A stretch of DNA of 55,787 nucleotides from Shewanella benthica KT99 (GTDB lineage: Bacteria > Pseudomonadota > Gammaproteobacteria > Enterobacterales > Shewanellaceae): assembly GCF_000172075.1 (NCBI RefSeq), contig NZ_ABIC01000029.1, forward strand, positions 1-55,787, given 5' to 3'. The notes under the pieces were generated by a model. It searched no databases. It worked only from the letters and a program-made list of their open reading frames with translations, and was not told the origin of the DNA. Shown one piece after another: positions 35,920 to 44,538 of this stretch; position 1 is the first letter of the stretch, and each line of letters opens with the position of its first letter. Both the position numbers and the translations under genes were made by a program.

Positions 35920-36861
35920 ATGACGAGTCGTCCCATTATCTGTGATTGTGACCCAGGTCATGATGATGCCATCTCCCTTATTCTCGCCTTTAGCACTAAA
36001 GCCTTGGATGTACTGGCTGTGACCACGAGTGCCGGTAATCAGACACCGGATAAGACACTGAATAATGCGCTGCGCATACTGACCTTGTTGGAGCGTTATG
36101 ATGTGCCCGTTGCCGGTGGTGCCCTTAAGCCTCTGGCCCGAGAGCTGATCATTGCCGACAATGTTCACGGAGAGTCCGGCCTGGATGGCCCTAAACTGCC
36201 AGATCCGGCTTTCGCTCCGGTCGAGATCAACGCTGTGGAGTTGATGGCGCAGAAACTTCGCGCCAGTGAAGTGCCGGTTATTCTTAACCCCACAGGCCCC
36301 TTGACCAATATTGCCCTGCTGCTGGCAGGTTATCCCGAGTTGCACGCTAAGATCGACAGCATAGTCTTGATGGGAGGCTCCGCGGCTGCGGGCAATTGGA
36401 CGCCGGCCGCCGAGTTTAATATTTTTGTCGATCCTGAGTCGGCCGATATGGTGTTTAAATCAGGGCTCCCCATCGTCATGTGCGGATTGGATGTGACTCA
36501 CCAAGCCTATATTGTGCAGCAAGATATAGAGCGAATTCGCGCCATAGATAATCCGGTTGCTCAGTGCGTCGCCGGTCTGTTGGATTTCTTCATGATCTAT
36601 CATCAAGACCCTAAGTGGGGGCTCAAGGGGGCACCGCTGCACGATCCGTGCACCATAGCCTGGCTACTCAAACCTGAGTTGTTTACTGCTCAAGACGTGT
36701 GGGTAGGTATCGAGACTAAGGGTGAGTACACGCAAGGGATGACCGTGGTGGACAGATATCAACTGACGGGTAATAAGCCTAATGCCAAGGTGCTGTTCGA
36801 TGTGGATCGTGAGGGATTTGTCGATCTTATCGTCGAATGTCTGCAGACTTACAATAAATAG
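35920..36861 (+). CDS. inosine/uridine-type nucleoside hydrolase
   Basis: Hydrolyses ribonucleosides to base and ribose. 313 residues with the N-terminal calcium-binding aspartate cluster DCDPGHDDA (9-17), [22 protein letters not shown] and the C-terminal LHDPC. The proline-rich [10 protein letters not shown] loop is typical. It resembles RihA-like pyrimidine-preferring enzymes, but the specificity cannot be fixed here. Stands alone. Confidence 0.9.
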   Translation: MTSRPIICDCDPGHDDAISLILAFSTKALDVLAVTTSAGNQTPDKTLNNALRILTLLERYDVPVAGGALKPLARELIIADNVHGESGLDGPKLPDPAFAPVEINAVELMAQKLRASEVPVILNPTGPLTNIALLLAGYPELHAKIDSIVLMGGSAAAGNWTPAAEFNIFVDPESADMVFKSGLPIVMCGLDVTHQAYIVQQDIERIRAIDNPVAQCVAGLLDFFMIYHQDPKWGLKGAPLHDPCTIAWLLKPELFTAQDVWVGIETKGEYTQGMTVVDRYQLTGNKPNAKVLFDVDREGFVDLIVECLQTYNK

Positions 36862-36950
36862 CCTTCATTCGATAAACTTGTAAAATTGAGAAGTATTTGA
36901 GCGCATGCCTTATCAGCAGATAATGCGCTCATTGATGGATTCTCTGAGGC

Positions 36951-37517
36951 TTATTTTTTCATGCATTGGGAGAGTAGCTGGGCGAAGAAGTCACTGCCTT
37001 TGCGCTGGGTAAATTCGATATTACGTTCGGGAATGGATTCAGGGTCGTTATAATTGGCTAGTGCTTGCTCCATGCTAGCCTCTCGAATGATATGCAGCAA
37101 GGGGTAGGGGGAGCGATTGCTGTAGTTCGATGGCTCATCCATAGGCTCGCCGTCGAAACAGTAATCCGGATGCATGCTGGCAAGCTGATAAACGCCTTCA
37201 TAGCCTTGTTCGATAAGCAGGTTGTTGGCGACATCGACCAGATCCAGATAAAGGTAGAAGCCCTCGAAACCACGGGGGACAATAAACAGTGTGGTCTCAA
37301 CCTCTGGATTATCATCCAAAAACTTACACTCTTTTATCAAGGCTTCGAGTACATTATGCATCTTGGATTCATCGATCACCGTGTAGCGTATGCTGCCACG
37401 TTCGACTTCCCGGCGAGCGAACGGGCAGATGTTGTACTTCATTATCACCCTTTCTACCCAATTTTGAGTCTGCTGCGCGATGAGCCGAAGTTGTTTGTCT
37501 TGTTCGTGTTGTGACAT
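36951..37517 (-). CDS. DUF1415 family protein
   Basis: 188 residues, cytosolic, no signal or membrane part. Conserved marks are NICPFARREVERGSIRY near the start and SMHPDYCFDGEP plus NRSPYPLLHIIREAS in the second half. Family function unknown. Single gene. Confidence 0.85.
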   Translation of the reverse strand: MSQHEQDKQLRLIAQQTQNWVERVIMKYNICPFARREVERGSIRYTVIDESKMHNVLEALIKECKFLDDNPEVETTLFIVPRGFEGFYLYLDLVDVANNLLIEQGYEGVYQLASMHPDYCFDGEPMDEPSNYSNRSPYPLLHIIREASMEQALANYNDPESIPERNIEFTQRKGSDFFAQLLSQCMKK

Positions 37518-37627
37518 GCCGGCCTAGCCTTAATCTGTTTTAGTAATGCATCTATGGTGGCAAGGATAAGGAGGAAAGGCAGAGTACGCAAGCGCTTCGT
37601 GTTGAACTTGGCACAGAGCACTAAATA

Positions 37628-37645
37628 ATACCAGTTCCATTAAAT
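37628..37645. repeat. short end-fragment of the dispersed repeat
   Basis: ATACCAGTTCCATTAAAT matches the left end of the element at 5388 (ATACCAATTCCATTAAAT) with one change. It stands directly after the LysE pseudogene's stop, as copy 1 stands after metA. Confidence 0.55.
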
Positions 37646-37653
37646 AACTCTGG

Positions 37654-38040
37654 TTATGGTGAGGTCATAGGGATGATCGACGCCACGAGTAGGACTGGCA
37701 TGGAGATGTTGAAGATTTTCTGTTGTCGTTCATTCTTGAGTAGGCGTTTAAAGGCGACGCTGAGGAAAACAGCCGCGATAGTCAATACTTGGGGGGGGGT
37801 AATGGGGTATCAAGATGATCCATTGAAAGGCTGCCGCCTGAATGAAGCTCAATGGATCCGATGTTTGTTTGCCTTCCATCTTACTGCTGCTAGTAGCGAT
37901 AAGCCATGAGAGGTAGAGCAGGTAAGCAATGCCTATATATTTGATGACTAAATGGATGACCGGGTAGGTCTGGAATAAGGCGCTCATGCCTAAACCTATG
38001 GCGAGCACCATACTGGGCCTATAAGGGTAAATCGGCAAGC
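37654..38040 (-). pseudogene. LysE-family exporter remnant with a 9-base homopolymer
   Basis: Minus-strand protein resembles the middle of a LysE/RhtB exporter: LAIGLGMSALFQTYPVIH, YIGIAYLLYLSWLIA and FIQAAAFQWI. The N-terminal 40 or so residues are missing. At a run of nine C (plus strand G, 37791-37799) the reading frame changes, and LTIAAVFLSVAFKRLLKN continues in another frame to a stop at 37654. Confidence 0.75.
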
Positions 38041-38265
38041 CATCTTAGCTAAATTGGTGAGACAGTGAAGCTAAATTTGCAACTGGGACTCAGTTTAATA
38101 CCTTGGTTGATAGCAAAGCACTCTAAGGAGTTATTTTAGATAATCCATGGGTAAATGCGCTCCATTTTGGTTACTTATGAGTCAGCTTAGGTTAACCTTT
38201 GCTGTGTTATTGTTGAGGCATTGAAAAATTGTTGAGTGCCTAGCTCTGGTATCGAAAGGAACCTC

Positions 38266-38829
38266 ATTATCAAAAAACTAATCTGCTTATTTTTAATCAC
38301 ATTTTTGACGGCTTGCGTCACTGTCGACCCTGTTGAAACCAGCTCTACACGCACGACTATGGTGACAACGGGGGATCTGGGTTTCATTTCTGAGAAAACT
38401 TCTCGTTTTGCCTGGCATCCTTCATTGGGAAATGTGGTTGCGGATGAGAGAATTGACAGTGAAAAAATCGTTCGTCATATGCGCGCCTCGATCACTCAGA
38501 TGATGGAGTCTAAAGGTTATCGACTCGTGTCCGTCGATGAGTCTCCGGATCTGCTGATAGGTTTTGGTTTGGCACTCGAGTCCGACATGAGTGATACCGA
38601 GATCTTGAAGAAAACCGGATTAGTGCCTGGCTTATCGACTGCTGGTATCGATTCTGATCAGTATGAGAAAGGCTCAGTGTTAGTGGCGCTATTTAAGCCT
38701 ATGCAACCACAGCCAGTTTGGCGTGTGCTAGCACAAGGTTTTACCGACTTTAAGCAGTCTGGTGAGCAGAGGCAGCAAGGTTTTGACGAACTTATCTCTT
38801 TAATGTTGAGAAGCATTCCTAGCGTTTAA
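38266..38829 (+). CDS. DUF4136-type lipoprotein, possibly with an ATT start
   Basis: Predicted lipoprotein: IKKLICLFLITFLTAC with lipobox cysteine at about 17, then a domain with SRFAWHPSL near the start and WRVLAQGFTDF near the end, like DUF4136 proteins. A perfect ribosome site (AAAGGA, 38255-38260) lies five bases before ATT ATC AAA AAA. The only other in-frame start is GTG at 38236, which would put ten extra residues before the signal peptide and has no ribosome site. Either ATT is used, or an ATG has mutated. Confidence 0.65.
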   Translation: MIKKLICLFLITFLTACVTVDPVETSSTRTTMVTTGDLGFISEKTSRFAWHPSLGNVVADERIDSEKIVRHMRASITQMMESKGYRLVSVDESPDLLIGFGLALESDMSDTEILKKTGLVPGLSTAGIDSDQYEKGSVLVALFKPMQPQPVWRVLAQGFTDFKQSGEQRQQGFDELISLMLRSIPSV

Positions 38830-38845
38830 TTTTAAAGATAGAAGT

Positions 38846-39290
38846 TTAGCAGAAGGATTTTGAAATTTTCAATGACACGACTCTTGGTATTGGCATTGCT
38901 TGTCGGTCGTAAGCATTGTCTTGTGCGAAGAAGGCTTGGATCTCCTGCTCACTGAAAAATTGACATTGGCTATCGTGAGCTTGCTCGATAAACGCAAGAC
39001 TTTGGCTCATCTGCATATCTTCATCTATGCTGGGGCTGAGTTTTTTATCTCGATAAGAGCCCATTGATAGTCGCGATAATGCCCGAATAAGGCCAAAAGG
39101 TAGACCTGATCAGTCGAGTCTAATTCTAGCATGTGAGCCAATTGGATTGGCTGAGGCTCTAAGGGGTGTTTGATGCTGTTGATATTCTAAGATGATGTCA
39201 TCGAACTTTCATCTTAGTGTCAGCTCCAGACTTAATGGCTGACTGTTCACTTGAAGCGGCAGTGAAGGCTGAGTATCTTCAATCTGTAAC
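38846..39290 (-). pseudogene. decayed coding sequence of unknown family
   Basis: Three protein-like stretches in different frames on the minus strand: TPEQEPSLRLQIEDTQPSL (near 39290), PLEPQPIQLAHMLELDSTDQ (near 39150) and a 72-codon frame ending at 38846 that starts in mid-protein. They look like parts of one gene broken by frameshifts. No family is recognised. It adjoins the TonB-receptor pseudogene. Confidence 0.35.
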
Positions 39291-39317
39291 CTAAGTGATG
39301 GCTCTTGTTCGGGTGTT

Positions 39318-39880
39318 TTACTGCAGATACTTCTCTTCGTCGAAGGCATCGCCGAGTTTGGTGAATAGATTCTTTGATTTACTCTCAGATAATCCGTATT
39401 TAAGGCCGATCACATCGCCTTCCGAGTCGCGCTGTAAGCCCGTCTCTTCTATTGCACCGCTCAATACATAACTGAATTTATCGACTGCACCGTCTATGGA
39501 TGCATCGAAGCGATAACCCGGGGTATCTTCGAACTTTACCGCGCTGAACTTGCTCGAGGCGCCTAGCTGGACTCTGGTTCTGGCATCGATGGAACGAATA
39601 CCTAACTGACCATTTCTTAGTGGCGTCGACTGTGGCACTCCATCGATCATGATGAGCGCCTTGCGGCCACGCAATGTTTGCCCCGAGTTACTGGAGGTGC
39701 CTGAGCTTGGCGCCATTCCCGGTACGCGGAACGCCAATATATTCTGCAACTCAGAGCTGACCAAGATATCTTGCTTAAGCATCTTGTTGTCGATCAAGGT
39801 GACGAAGATGGCACTTCATCGATGCGTTCGACACTGCGACTGCCTGTGATAATCGTTGCTATCACCATTGGCAGGTTATT
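39318..39880 (-). pseudogene. TonB-dependent receptor remnant with internal deletion
   Basis: The open frame 39318-39797 reads a plug domain (LQNILAFRVPGMAPSSGT, TLRGRKALIMIDGVPQS, GIRSIDA). It then jumps without the expected ERIEV..GA..YG part to barrel sequence (SSKFSAVKFEDTPGYRF, KFSYVLSGAIEETG). Upstream, in another frame, lies ITGSRSVERIDEVPSS, the normal lead-in to a plug. So at least one frameshift, one large internal deletion and loss of most of the barrel. The intact relative would be an iron-siderophore type receptor. Confidence 0.8.
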
Positions 39881-40090
39881 TACATTTGGTTCACTTATGT
39901 TGCAGGCGGTGTTTGGTTTAACTTGGTTTTGTGCCTCTGATCACGTTTTTATGTATGATGAGAGATGAAAATTCTCACAGATGATTGGATAAATCTATTG
40001 ATAGTTTTATCTTGCGGAGAATGGCGATAAAGTCACAGTGTTAGATCATAAATACTAATGATTATTGCTATAAATCAACTATAGATAAAT

Positions 40091-40120
40091 AAAAAAGCTC
40101 ATGGTTATCATGAGCTTTTT
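40091..40120. terminator. terminator at the end of the DUF2797 gene
   Basis: AAAAAGCTCATG-GTTAT-CATGAGCTTTTT, perfect 12-bp stem with A and T tracts on both sides, usable from both strands. It lies 33 bases after the minus-strand gene's stop. Confidence 0.88.
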
Positions 40121-40152
40121 ATCTTATGTATCATAGGCTATCAGCAATATAT

Positions 40153-40968
40153 TTAGCCTACACTGATCTCATATGAGGTAAATTTTCTCAGGTTGATAAC
40201 GCCAGTGTCGAAGATTAAATACTGACCTTTTATGCCGAGTAAAATGCCGCTGACCACAGGATCTTTGTCGAAGTTATGTGAGCTAATCTTGGTTGGGAAT
40301 TCGGTGACGGGGAAGTGGATAGTCTGTATCTCTTCATCGAGCTTCTCGATGGCATAGTCGCCATGTGCCATGCATATTTCATGGATCTTGTTTTCGACTT
40401 CCGGCAGCAATTCTGCGGCTTTCGCTTTTAGATCTATATCTTGTGCATTGCCCTTTAACATGGTGCGCCAATTGGTTTTATCGGCGATCATCTTGGCTAA
40501 TTCGACTTCGACGAGTCCGGAGATCTGTCTGGTCGACACCTTCAAGATAGCTAAACCTTGGGTGGCACCCTGATCAATCCATCTGGTCGGAAGTTGAGTA
40601 TGGCGGGTGATGCCAACTTTGAGACCTGAGGTATTTGACAGGTAAACGTAATGAGGCACGAAACAGTTAGCTTCTCCCCATTCTGGCTCGCGGCATGTCC
40701 CTTGGGCGAAATGACAGGTTTCGGGCTTCATGATACACAGGTCGCAGCTGGCTAGCTTTCTCATACAGACGAAACAATGGCCCTGAGAATAGCTCTTCTT
40801 GGTACGTTTGCCACAGTTACTGCAACATATTTTGCCTGTATGTGTGAGGGTGACACTGGTGCCTATTAGCGGATTCATGTCTAATAAATCATCGCCTATG
40901 GGTAACTGATACTGCACCTGCTGGTTATCATCCAGTGTGGCGCGCATCTTCTTGATGGTTCCTAGCAT
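40153..40968 (-). CDS. DUF2797 family protein with cysteine cluster
   Basis: 271 residues. Zinc-type cysteines cluster at about 48-83 (CCSNCG, CFVCMRKLASCDLC) with CHF following. Then VGITRHTQLPTRWIDQGA, a GIY-YIG-like stretch, and a C-terminal domain. Family known only as DUF2797; nucleic-acid binding is plausible from the cysteine modules but not shown. Confidence 0.85.
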   Translation of the reverse strand: MLGTIKKMRATLDDNQQVQYQLPIGDDLLDMNPLIGTSVTLTHTGKICCSNCGKRTKKSYSQGHCFVCMRKLASCDLCIMKPETCHFAQGTCREPEWGEANCFVPHYVYLSNTSGLKVGITRHTQLPTRWIDQGATQGLAILKVSTRQISGLVEVELAKMIADKTNWRTMLKGNAQDIDLKAKAAELLPEVENKIHEICMAHGDYAIEKLDEEIQTIHFPVTEFPTKISSHNFDKDPVVSGILLGIKGQYLIFDTGVINLRKFTSYEISVG

Positions 40969-41251
40969 ATTTTTTTCCTATCATTGGAAACTCTATCGTT
41001 CCCTACAATTTCGAGTATGACATTGACGATCTTAATCGGTATTAATTTCTCATTATATCAGATTGTTGATTTGATTCTTGATTGGTTTAATCGATTGCGA
41101 AGTTTTTGTAAAGAAGTATTCTCAAGGCTAAGTGAAGGAGATTGAACAGAAAGCCATTGAAGATAAAGTCATCGAAGAGAAAGTTCTCTTCGATGTTGAG
41201 ATTGAGTCTGATTTTATTCGGGTCAGAATTAGCGATTGGATCAAGTCAGCT
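40969..41251. other. intergenic stretch between the DUF2797 and GcvR-like genes
   Basis: 283 bases without a convincing gene. It holds the DUF2797 promoter on the minus strand. 41133-41240 reads as a short lysine/glutamate-rich frame (AEGD..QKAIEDKVIEEKVLFD-like) that has no start signals or family. Confidence 0.35.
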
Positions 41252-41752
41252 TTAGCGGCTTATCTTATCGAGTACCACATCGTCACCTAATGCATAAAGT
41301 GCTTCACATAATTGTTCTTCTTGCTCGGGGTTTCTCATGCCGAGATCGAAGTTTGCTCTGAATAAGGCGACGCCAGTGTGGCAGGCTGTCTCATAACGAC
41401 TGCTGAAGTGTTCGATATTGATACCCAGAGCGCTTATTTTATTGGAGATTTCATGTACCAGACCGGGTCTGTCATAGGCGACAAGTGAGAAGCTAAGATG
41501 TTGTAGTTTATTGGGTTGCTTGCTGGTCTTGGCATAGGTCAGGCTCAAGCCTTCGATACGTTCCAGATTCTCGATTAAGATGTCCCAGTTGGATGAGGGT
41601 ACCTCTAACAGGAGTATGGCGGCAAAGATACCATCGATATGACGCAGTTCAGAATCCAGCCAATTACCGCCATGGCGACTAACTGCGTGTGCTATCTGTT
41701 CAACCAGTCCTTTTCTGTCTGCGACCTGCAGTGTGACTAAGTATCTTAACAT
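41252..41752 (-). CDS. ACT-domain protein, GcvR-like
   Basis: 166 residues made of two ACT domains: YLVTLQVADRKGLVEQIAHAVSRHGGNWLDSELRH and LSFSLVAYDRPGLVHEISNKISALGINIEHF. This matches the glycine-cleavage regulator GcvR and related proteins, which sense glycine and bind GcvA. No DNA-binding part. Divergent from pstC, sharing the 170-bp promoter region. Confidence 0.8.
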   Translation of the reverse strand: MLRYLVTLQVADRKGLVEQIAHAVSRHGGNWLDSELRHIDGIFAAILLLEVPSSNWDILIENLERIEGLSLTYAKTSKQPNKLQHLSFSLVAYDRPGLVHEISNKISALGINIEHFSSRYETACHTGVALFRANFDLGMRNPEQEEQLCEALYALGDDVVLDKISR

Positions 41753-41797
41753 ATTGATATTCCTTGTTTATTTATTTATTACACTCTTGATTAGACA

Positions 41798-41831
41798 CTG
41801 TAACACTAGTGTCATCTTTACGTCATATAAT
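41798..41831 (+). promoter_or_regulatory. Pho box of the pst operon
   Basis: CTGTAAC, GTGTCAT and ACGTCAT stand at 41798, 41809 and 41820, exactly 11 bp apart, as PhoB half-sites (CTGTCAT) do. TATAAT at 41826-41831 follows at once and may be the -10. Phosphate-starvation control of pst is well established; the -10 choice is inference. Confidence 0.75.
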
Positions 41832-41922
41832 GCCACACATCAGAATAATGAGATTGCTTCTAAGCTATTTTTAGAATAATCCCAGTGAAAAGTCTACTGG
41901 CTATTTAATAAACGAGGTTCTA

Positions 41923-44178
41923 ATGGAAACTCAGGTAAAACAACCTGATTCTAAGGCTCATAACCTACTGATGGGGAGGGGTCCTAGCAGCAGGGCAATT
42001 AAGGATAAGTTGACTCAAATTGGGGTGACTATTGGCGGAGCTATGGTATTTATCGCTCTGTTGTTAATTTTCTTTTATCTGCTCTATGTTATCAAGCCTA
42101 TCTTCGATGACGCCGAAGTGTCACCAGTATCGAGCGTGGATCTCCATGATTCAGTTCCGGCCCTGATGGTTGGAAGCGATGAACAAAATGAGATCATGTA
42201 CCGTGTCTCTCAAACTGGTCGAGTCGATTTTTATGATGTTAGCTCATCAAAATTAATTAATACTCAGCAGCTGGAATTTCCCGAGGGTAGTCAGGTTGTC
42301 AGTAGTTCAGCCTCGGTGCCAAGTGAGCAGAGATTTGCTTTCGGACTCGATAATGGTCAGGTGATCATTGCGGGTATCGAGTTTGCTGTGACTTATCCAG
42401 ACAATAATCGACTCATCACACCTAATTTGAGATTCCCTAATGGCAAGGCGCCCATGACTGTCGATGAACAGGGGCAATCGATAAACAATCTCGCATTCGA
42501 TTACAGTAGCGATAAGATCACCTTTGCTTATCAGGGAGATGACAATATTTGGCGTCTGTCACGTCAGGAAGGTGAAGAGAACATGATGACCGAAGAGGTC
42601 GAATGGTCTGCTTATAGTGGCATCATCGACGATGCTCCGGTACGTGTTCAGCAACAATTGATGACCCCGGATCAGCGTCAACTCCTGCTTAGATCAGACA
42701 ATAAACTCTTCGTCTATGATATTCGAGATGTCGAAGCTGTCTCCCTGAGTCAAGTATTAGAGCTGGGGCGTACTGGTGTCAAGGTCACAAATGTTAGCCT
42801 GCTAGCAGGGGCAAGCTCTCTGTTGGTGAGTTACGATTCAGGCCTGGTACAACAGTATTTTCAGGTAAATGGTAACCAAGGACGTCAGTATCAAGAGATA
42901 CGCGAATTTATCAATCATGGCGGCATTAAGAGTGTTGCCGCTGAATTTTATCGCAAGAGCTTCGTCACTATCAGCGATAATGGCAAGTTGTCGTTGCTTT
43001 ATACCACGAGCCAAAGAAAACTGTTTTCCAAAGATTTTGACTTAAAGAATCCCAGCACGCTGGGATTTAGCCCACGCTCTAACGCCTTAGTGGTCGAAGC
43101 TGACCATAAGTTACATATGTTCAGTGTCTCCAATACTCATCCTGAAGTGTCATGGAGCGCTATGTGGAGCAAGGTGTGGTATGAAAGTTATCCTGAGCCC
43201 CAATATGTGTGGCAGTCGACTTCGGGATCCGATGATTTTGAAGCTAAGTTGAGCCTGATGCCATTGGCGTTTGGTACCATGAAAGCCGCTTTCTATGCCA
43301 TGATGTTTGCCACGCCTCTGGCGATTGCCAGCGCCATCTATACTGCCTATTTTATGACGCCTAAAGTACGCTCCTTCGTCAAGCCAACCATAGAGATCAT
43401 GGAAGCCTTGCCTACGGTAATACTCGGTTTCCTTGCCGGTTTATGGCTGGCCCCCTTGATAGAAGATCACTTGCCGGGGATCTTAGTCTTACTCATCCTC
43501 TTGCCAGTCTCGATACTGACCAGCGCTTTCCTCTGGCATAACTTGCCGGGTAAGGCTAAGCAGTACTTGCCCGAAGCCTATCAGGAGTTGATGTTGATCC
43601 CGGTGATTTTATTCGTCGGCTGGTTCTCCTTCGCCATCAGTCCCGCTTTAGAAATCATTTTCTTCGATGGTGATTCAAGGTTATTTATCACCAATGAGCT
43701 CGGTTTCACCTTCGATCAGCGAAATGCGCTGGTTGTCGGTATCGCCATGGGATTTGCGGTCATTCCAACTATCTTCACGATAGCCGAAGATGCGGTGTTC
43801 TCGGTGCCTCGTCATCTTTCTAATGGTAGTTTGGCGCTGGGTGCAACCACCTGGCAGACACTGACTCGCGTCGTCTTATTAACTGCAAGTCCTGGCATCT
43901 TCTCTGCCATCATGATGGGAGTGGGGCGTGCGGTTGGTGAAACCATGATCGTACTCATGGCGACGGGTAACACGGCTATCATGGAGTGGAGTGTATTTCA
44001 GGGCATGCGCACCCTGGCGGCGAATATTGCCGTCGAAGTACCTGAGTCGGCCATAGGCAGTTCTCACTATCGGGTACTCTTCCTCGCAGCCTTCGTACTG
44101 TTTATTTTCACCTTTATCTTCAACACTATTGCCGAAGTGGTCAGACAGCGTCTACGTGAACGCTATAGCTCACTTTAA
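41923..44178 (+). CDS. pstC: phosphate ABC transporter permease, enlarged PstC
   Basis: 751 residues against about 320 in E. coli. One membrane helix at about 35-58, then some 370 residues of beta-rich periplasmic domain, then the permease core (about 450-745) with several helices and the coupling motif SLALGATTWQTLTRVVLLTASPGI. It imports phosphate together with PstA and PstB. The large N-terminal domain occurs in marine gammaproteobacterial PstC proteins as I recall. Followed 87 bases later by the pstA start repeats. No pstS is nearby. Confidence 0.9.
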   Translation: METQVKQPDSKAHNLLMGRGPSSRAIKDKLTQIGVTIGGAMVFIALLLIFFYLLYVIKPIFDDAEVSPVSSVDLHDSVPALMVGSDEQNEIMYRVSQTGRVDFYDVSSSKLINTQQLEFPEGSQVVSSSASVPSEQRFAFGLDNGQVIIAGIEFAVTYPDNNRLITPNLRFPNGKAPMTVDEQGQSINNLAFDYSSDKITFAYQGDDNIWRLSRQEGEENMMTEEVEWSAYSGIIDDAPVRVQQQLMTPDQRQLLLRSDNKLFVYDIRDVEAVSLSQVLELGRTGVKVTNVSLLAGASSLLVSYDSGLVQQYFQVNGNQGRQYQEIREFINHGGIKSVAAEFYRKSFVTISDNGKLSLLYTTSQRKLFSKDFDLKNPSTLGFSPRSNALVVEADHKLHMFSVSNTHPEVSWSAMWSKVWYESYPEPQYVWQSTSGSDDFEAKLSLMPLAFGTMKAAFYAMMFATPLAIASAIYTAYFMTPKVRSFVKPTIEIMEALPTVILGFLAGLWLAPLIEDHLPGILVLLILLPVSILTSAFLWHNLPGKAKQYLPEAYQELMLIPVILFVGWFSFAISPALEIIFFDGDSRLFITNELGFTFDQRNALVVGIAMGFAVIPTIFTIAEDAVFSVPRHLSNGSLALGATTWQTLTRVVLLTASPGIFSAIMMGVGRAVGETMIVLMATGNTAIMEWSVFQGMRTLAANIAVEVPESAIGSSHYRVLFLAAFVLFIFTFIFNTIAEVVRQRLRERYSSL

Positions 44179-44265
44179 TCGCTCATTTTAGTAGCAAAGA
44201 AATGATGAATATATATATGAACATGAATATATGGGTTTTACAGTTGAACTTATGGAGAGACTCTC

Positions 44266-44538
44266 ATGGGTAATTGGTTTAAGTCAGGTTCTCCTTGGGG
44301 CTGTGATATGACAGGTGGTGCGGTATGTTCAGCACTAGATGTAGGGAGATATTCTCATGGGTAATTGGTTTAAGTCAGGTTCTCCTTGGGGCTGTGATAT
44401 GACAGGTGGTGCGGTATGTTCAGCACTAGATGTAGGGAGATATTCTCATGGGTAATTGGTTTAAGTCGGGCTCTCCTTGGGGCTGTGATATGACAGGTGG
44501 TGCGGTATGTTCAGCACTAGATGTAGGGAGATATTCTC
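44266..44538 (+). repeat. three 91-bp tandem copies of the pstA start with ribosome site
   Basis: Units begin ATGGGTAATTGGTTTAAG at 44266, 44357 and 44448, with the real pstA start at 44539, all 91 bp apart. Each unit holds 11 codons equal to pstA's first 11 (MGNWFKSGSPW), then a changed part, and ends with GTAGGGAGATATTCTC, the ribosome site of the next copy. Each unit is a 32-codon ORF (44266-44364, 44357-44455, 44448-44546) with stop TAA inside ATGGGTAA, overlapping the next ATG by 8 bases. Units 1 and 2 are identical; unit 3 has two changes shared with pstA. Confidence 0.95.

Noticed and set aside
35905..36345. Minus-strand frame of 146 codons opposite the nucleoside hydrolase
   Set aside because: Antisense shadow; the plus strand has clear family motifs.
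37673..37909. Plus-strand frame of 78 codons
   Set aside because: It is antisense to the LysE-like remnant and runs through the G homopolymer.
44266..44538. CRISPR or random assembly duplication before pstA
   Set aside because: No spacers. The copies differ by point changes shared in a graded way with pstA (unit 3 nearest), which argues against a simple assembly error, though this is not excluded.
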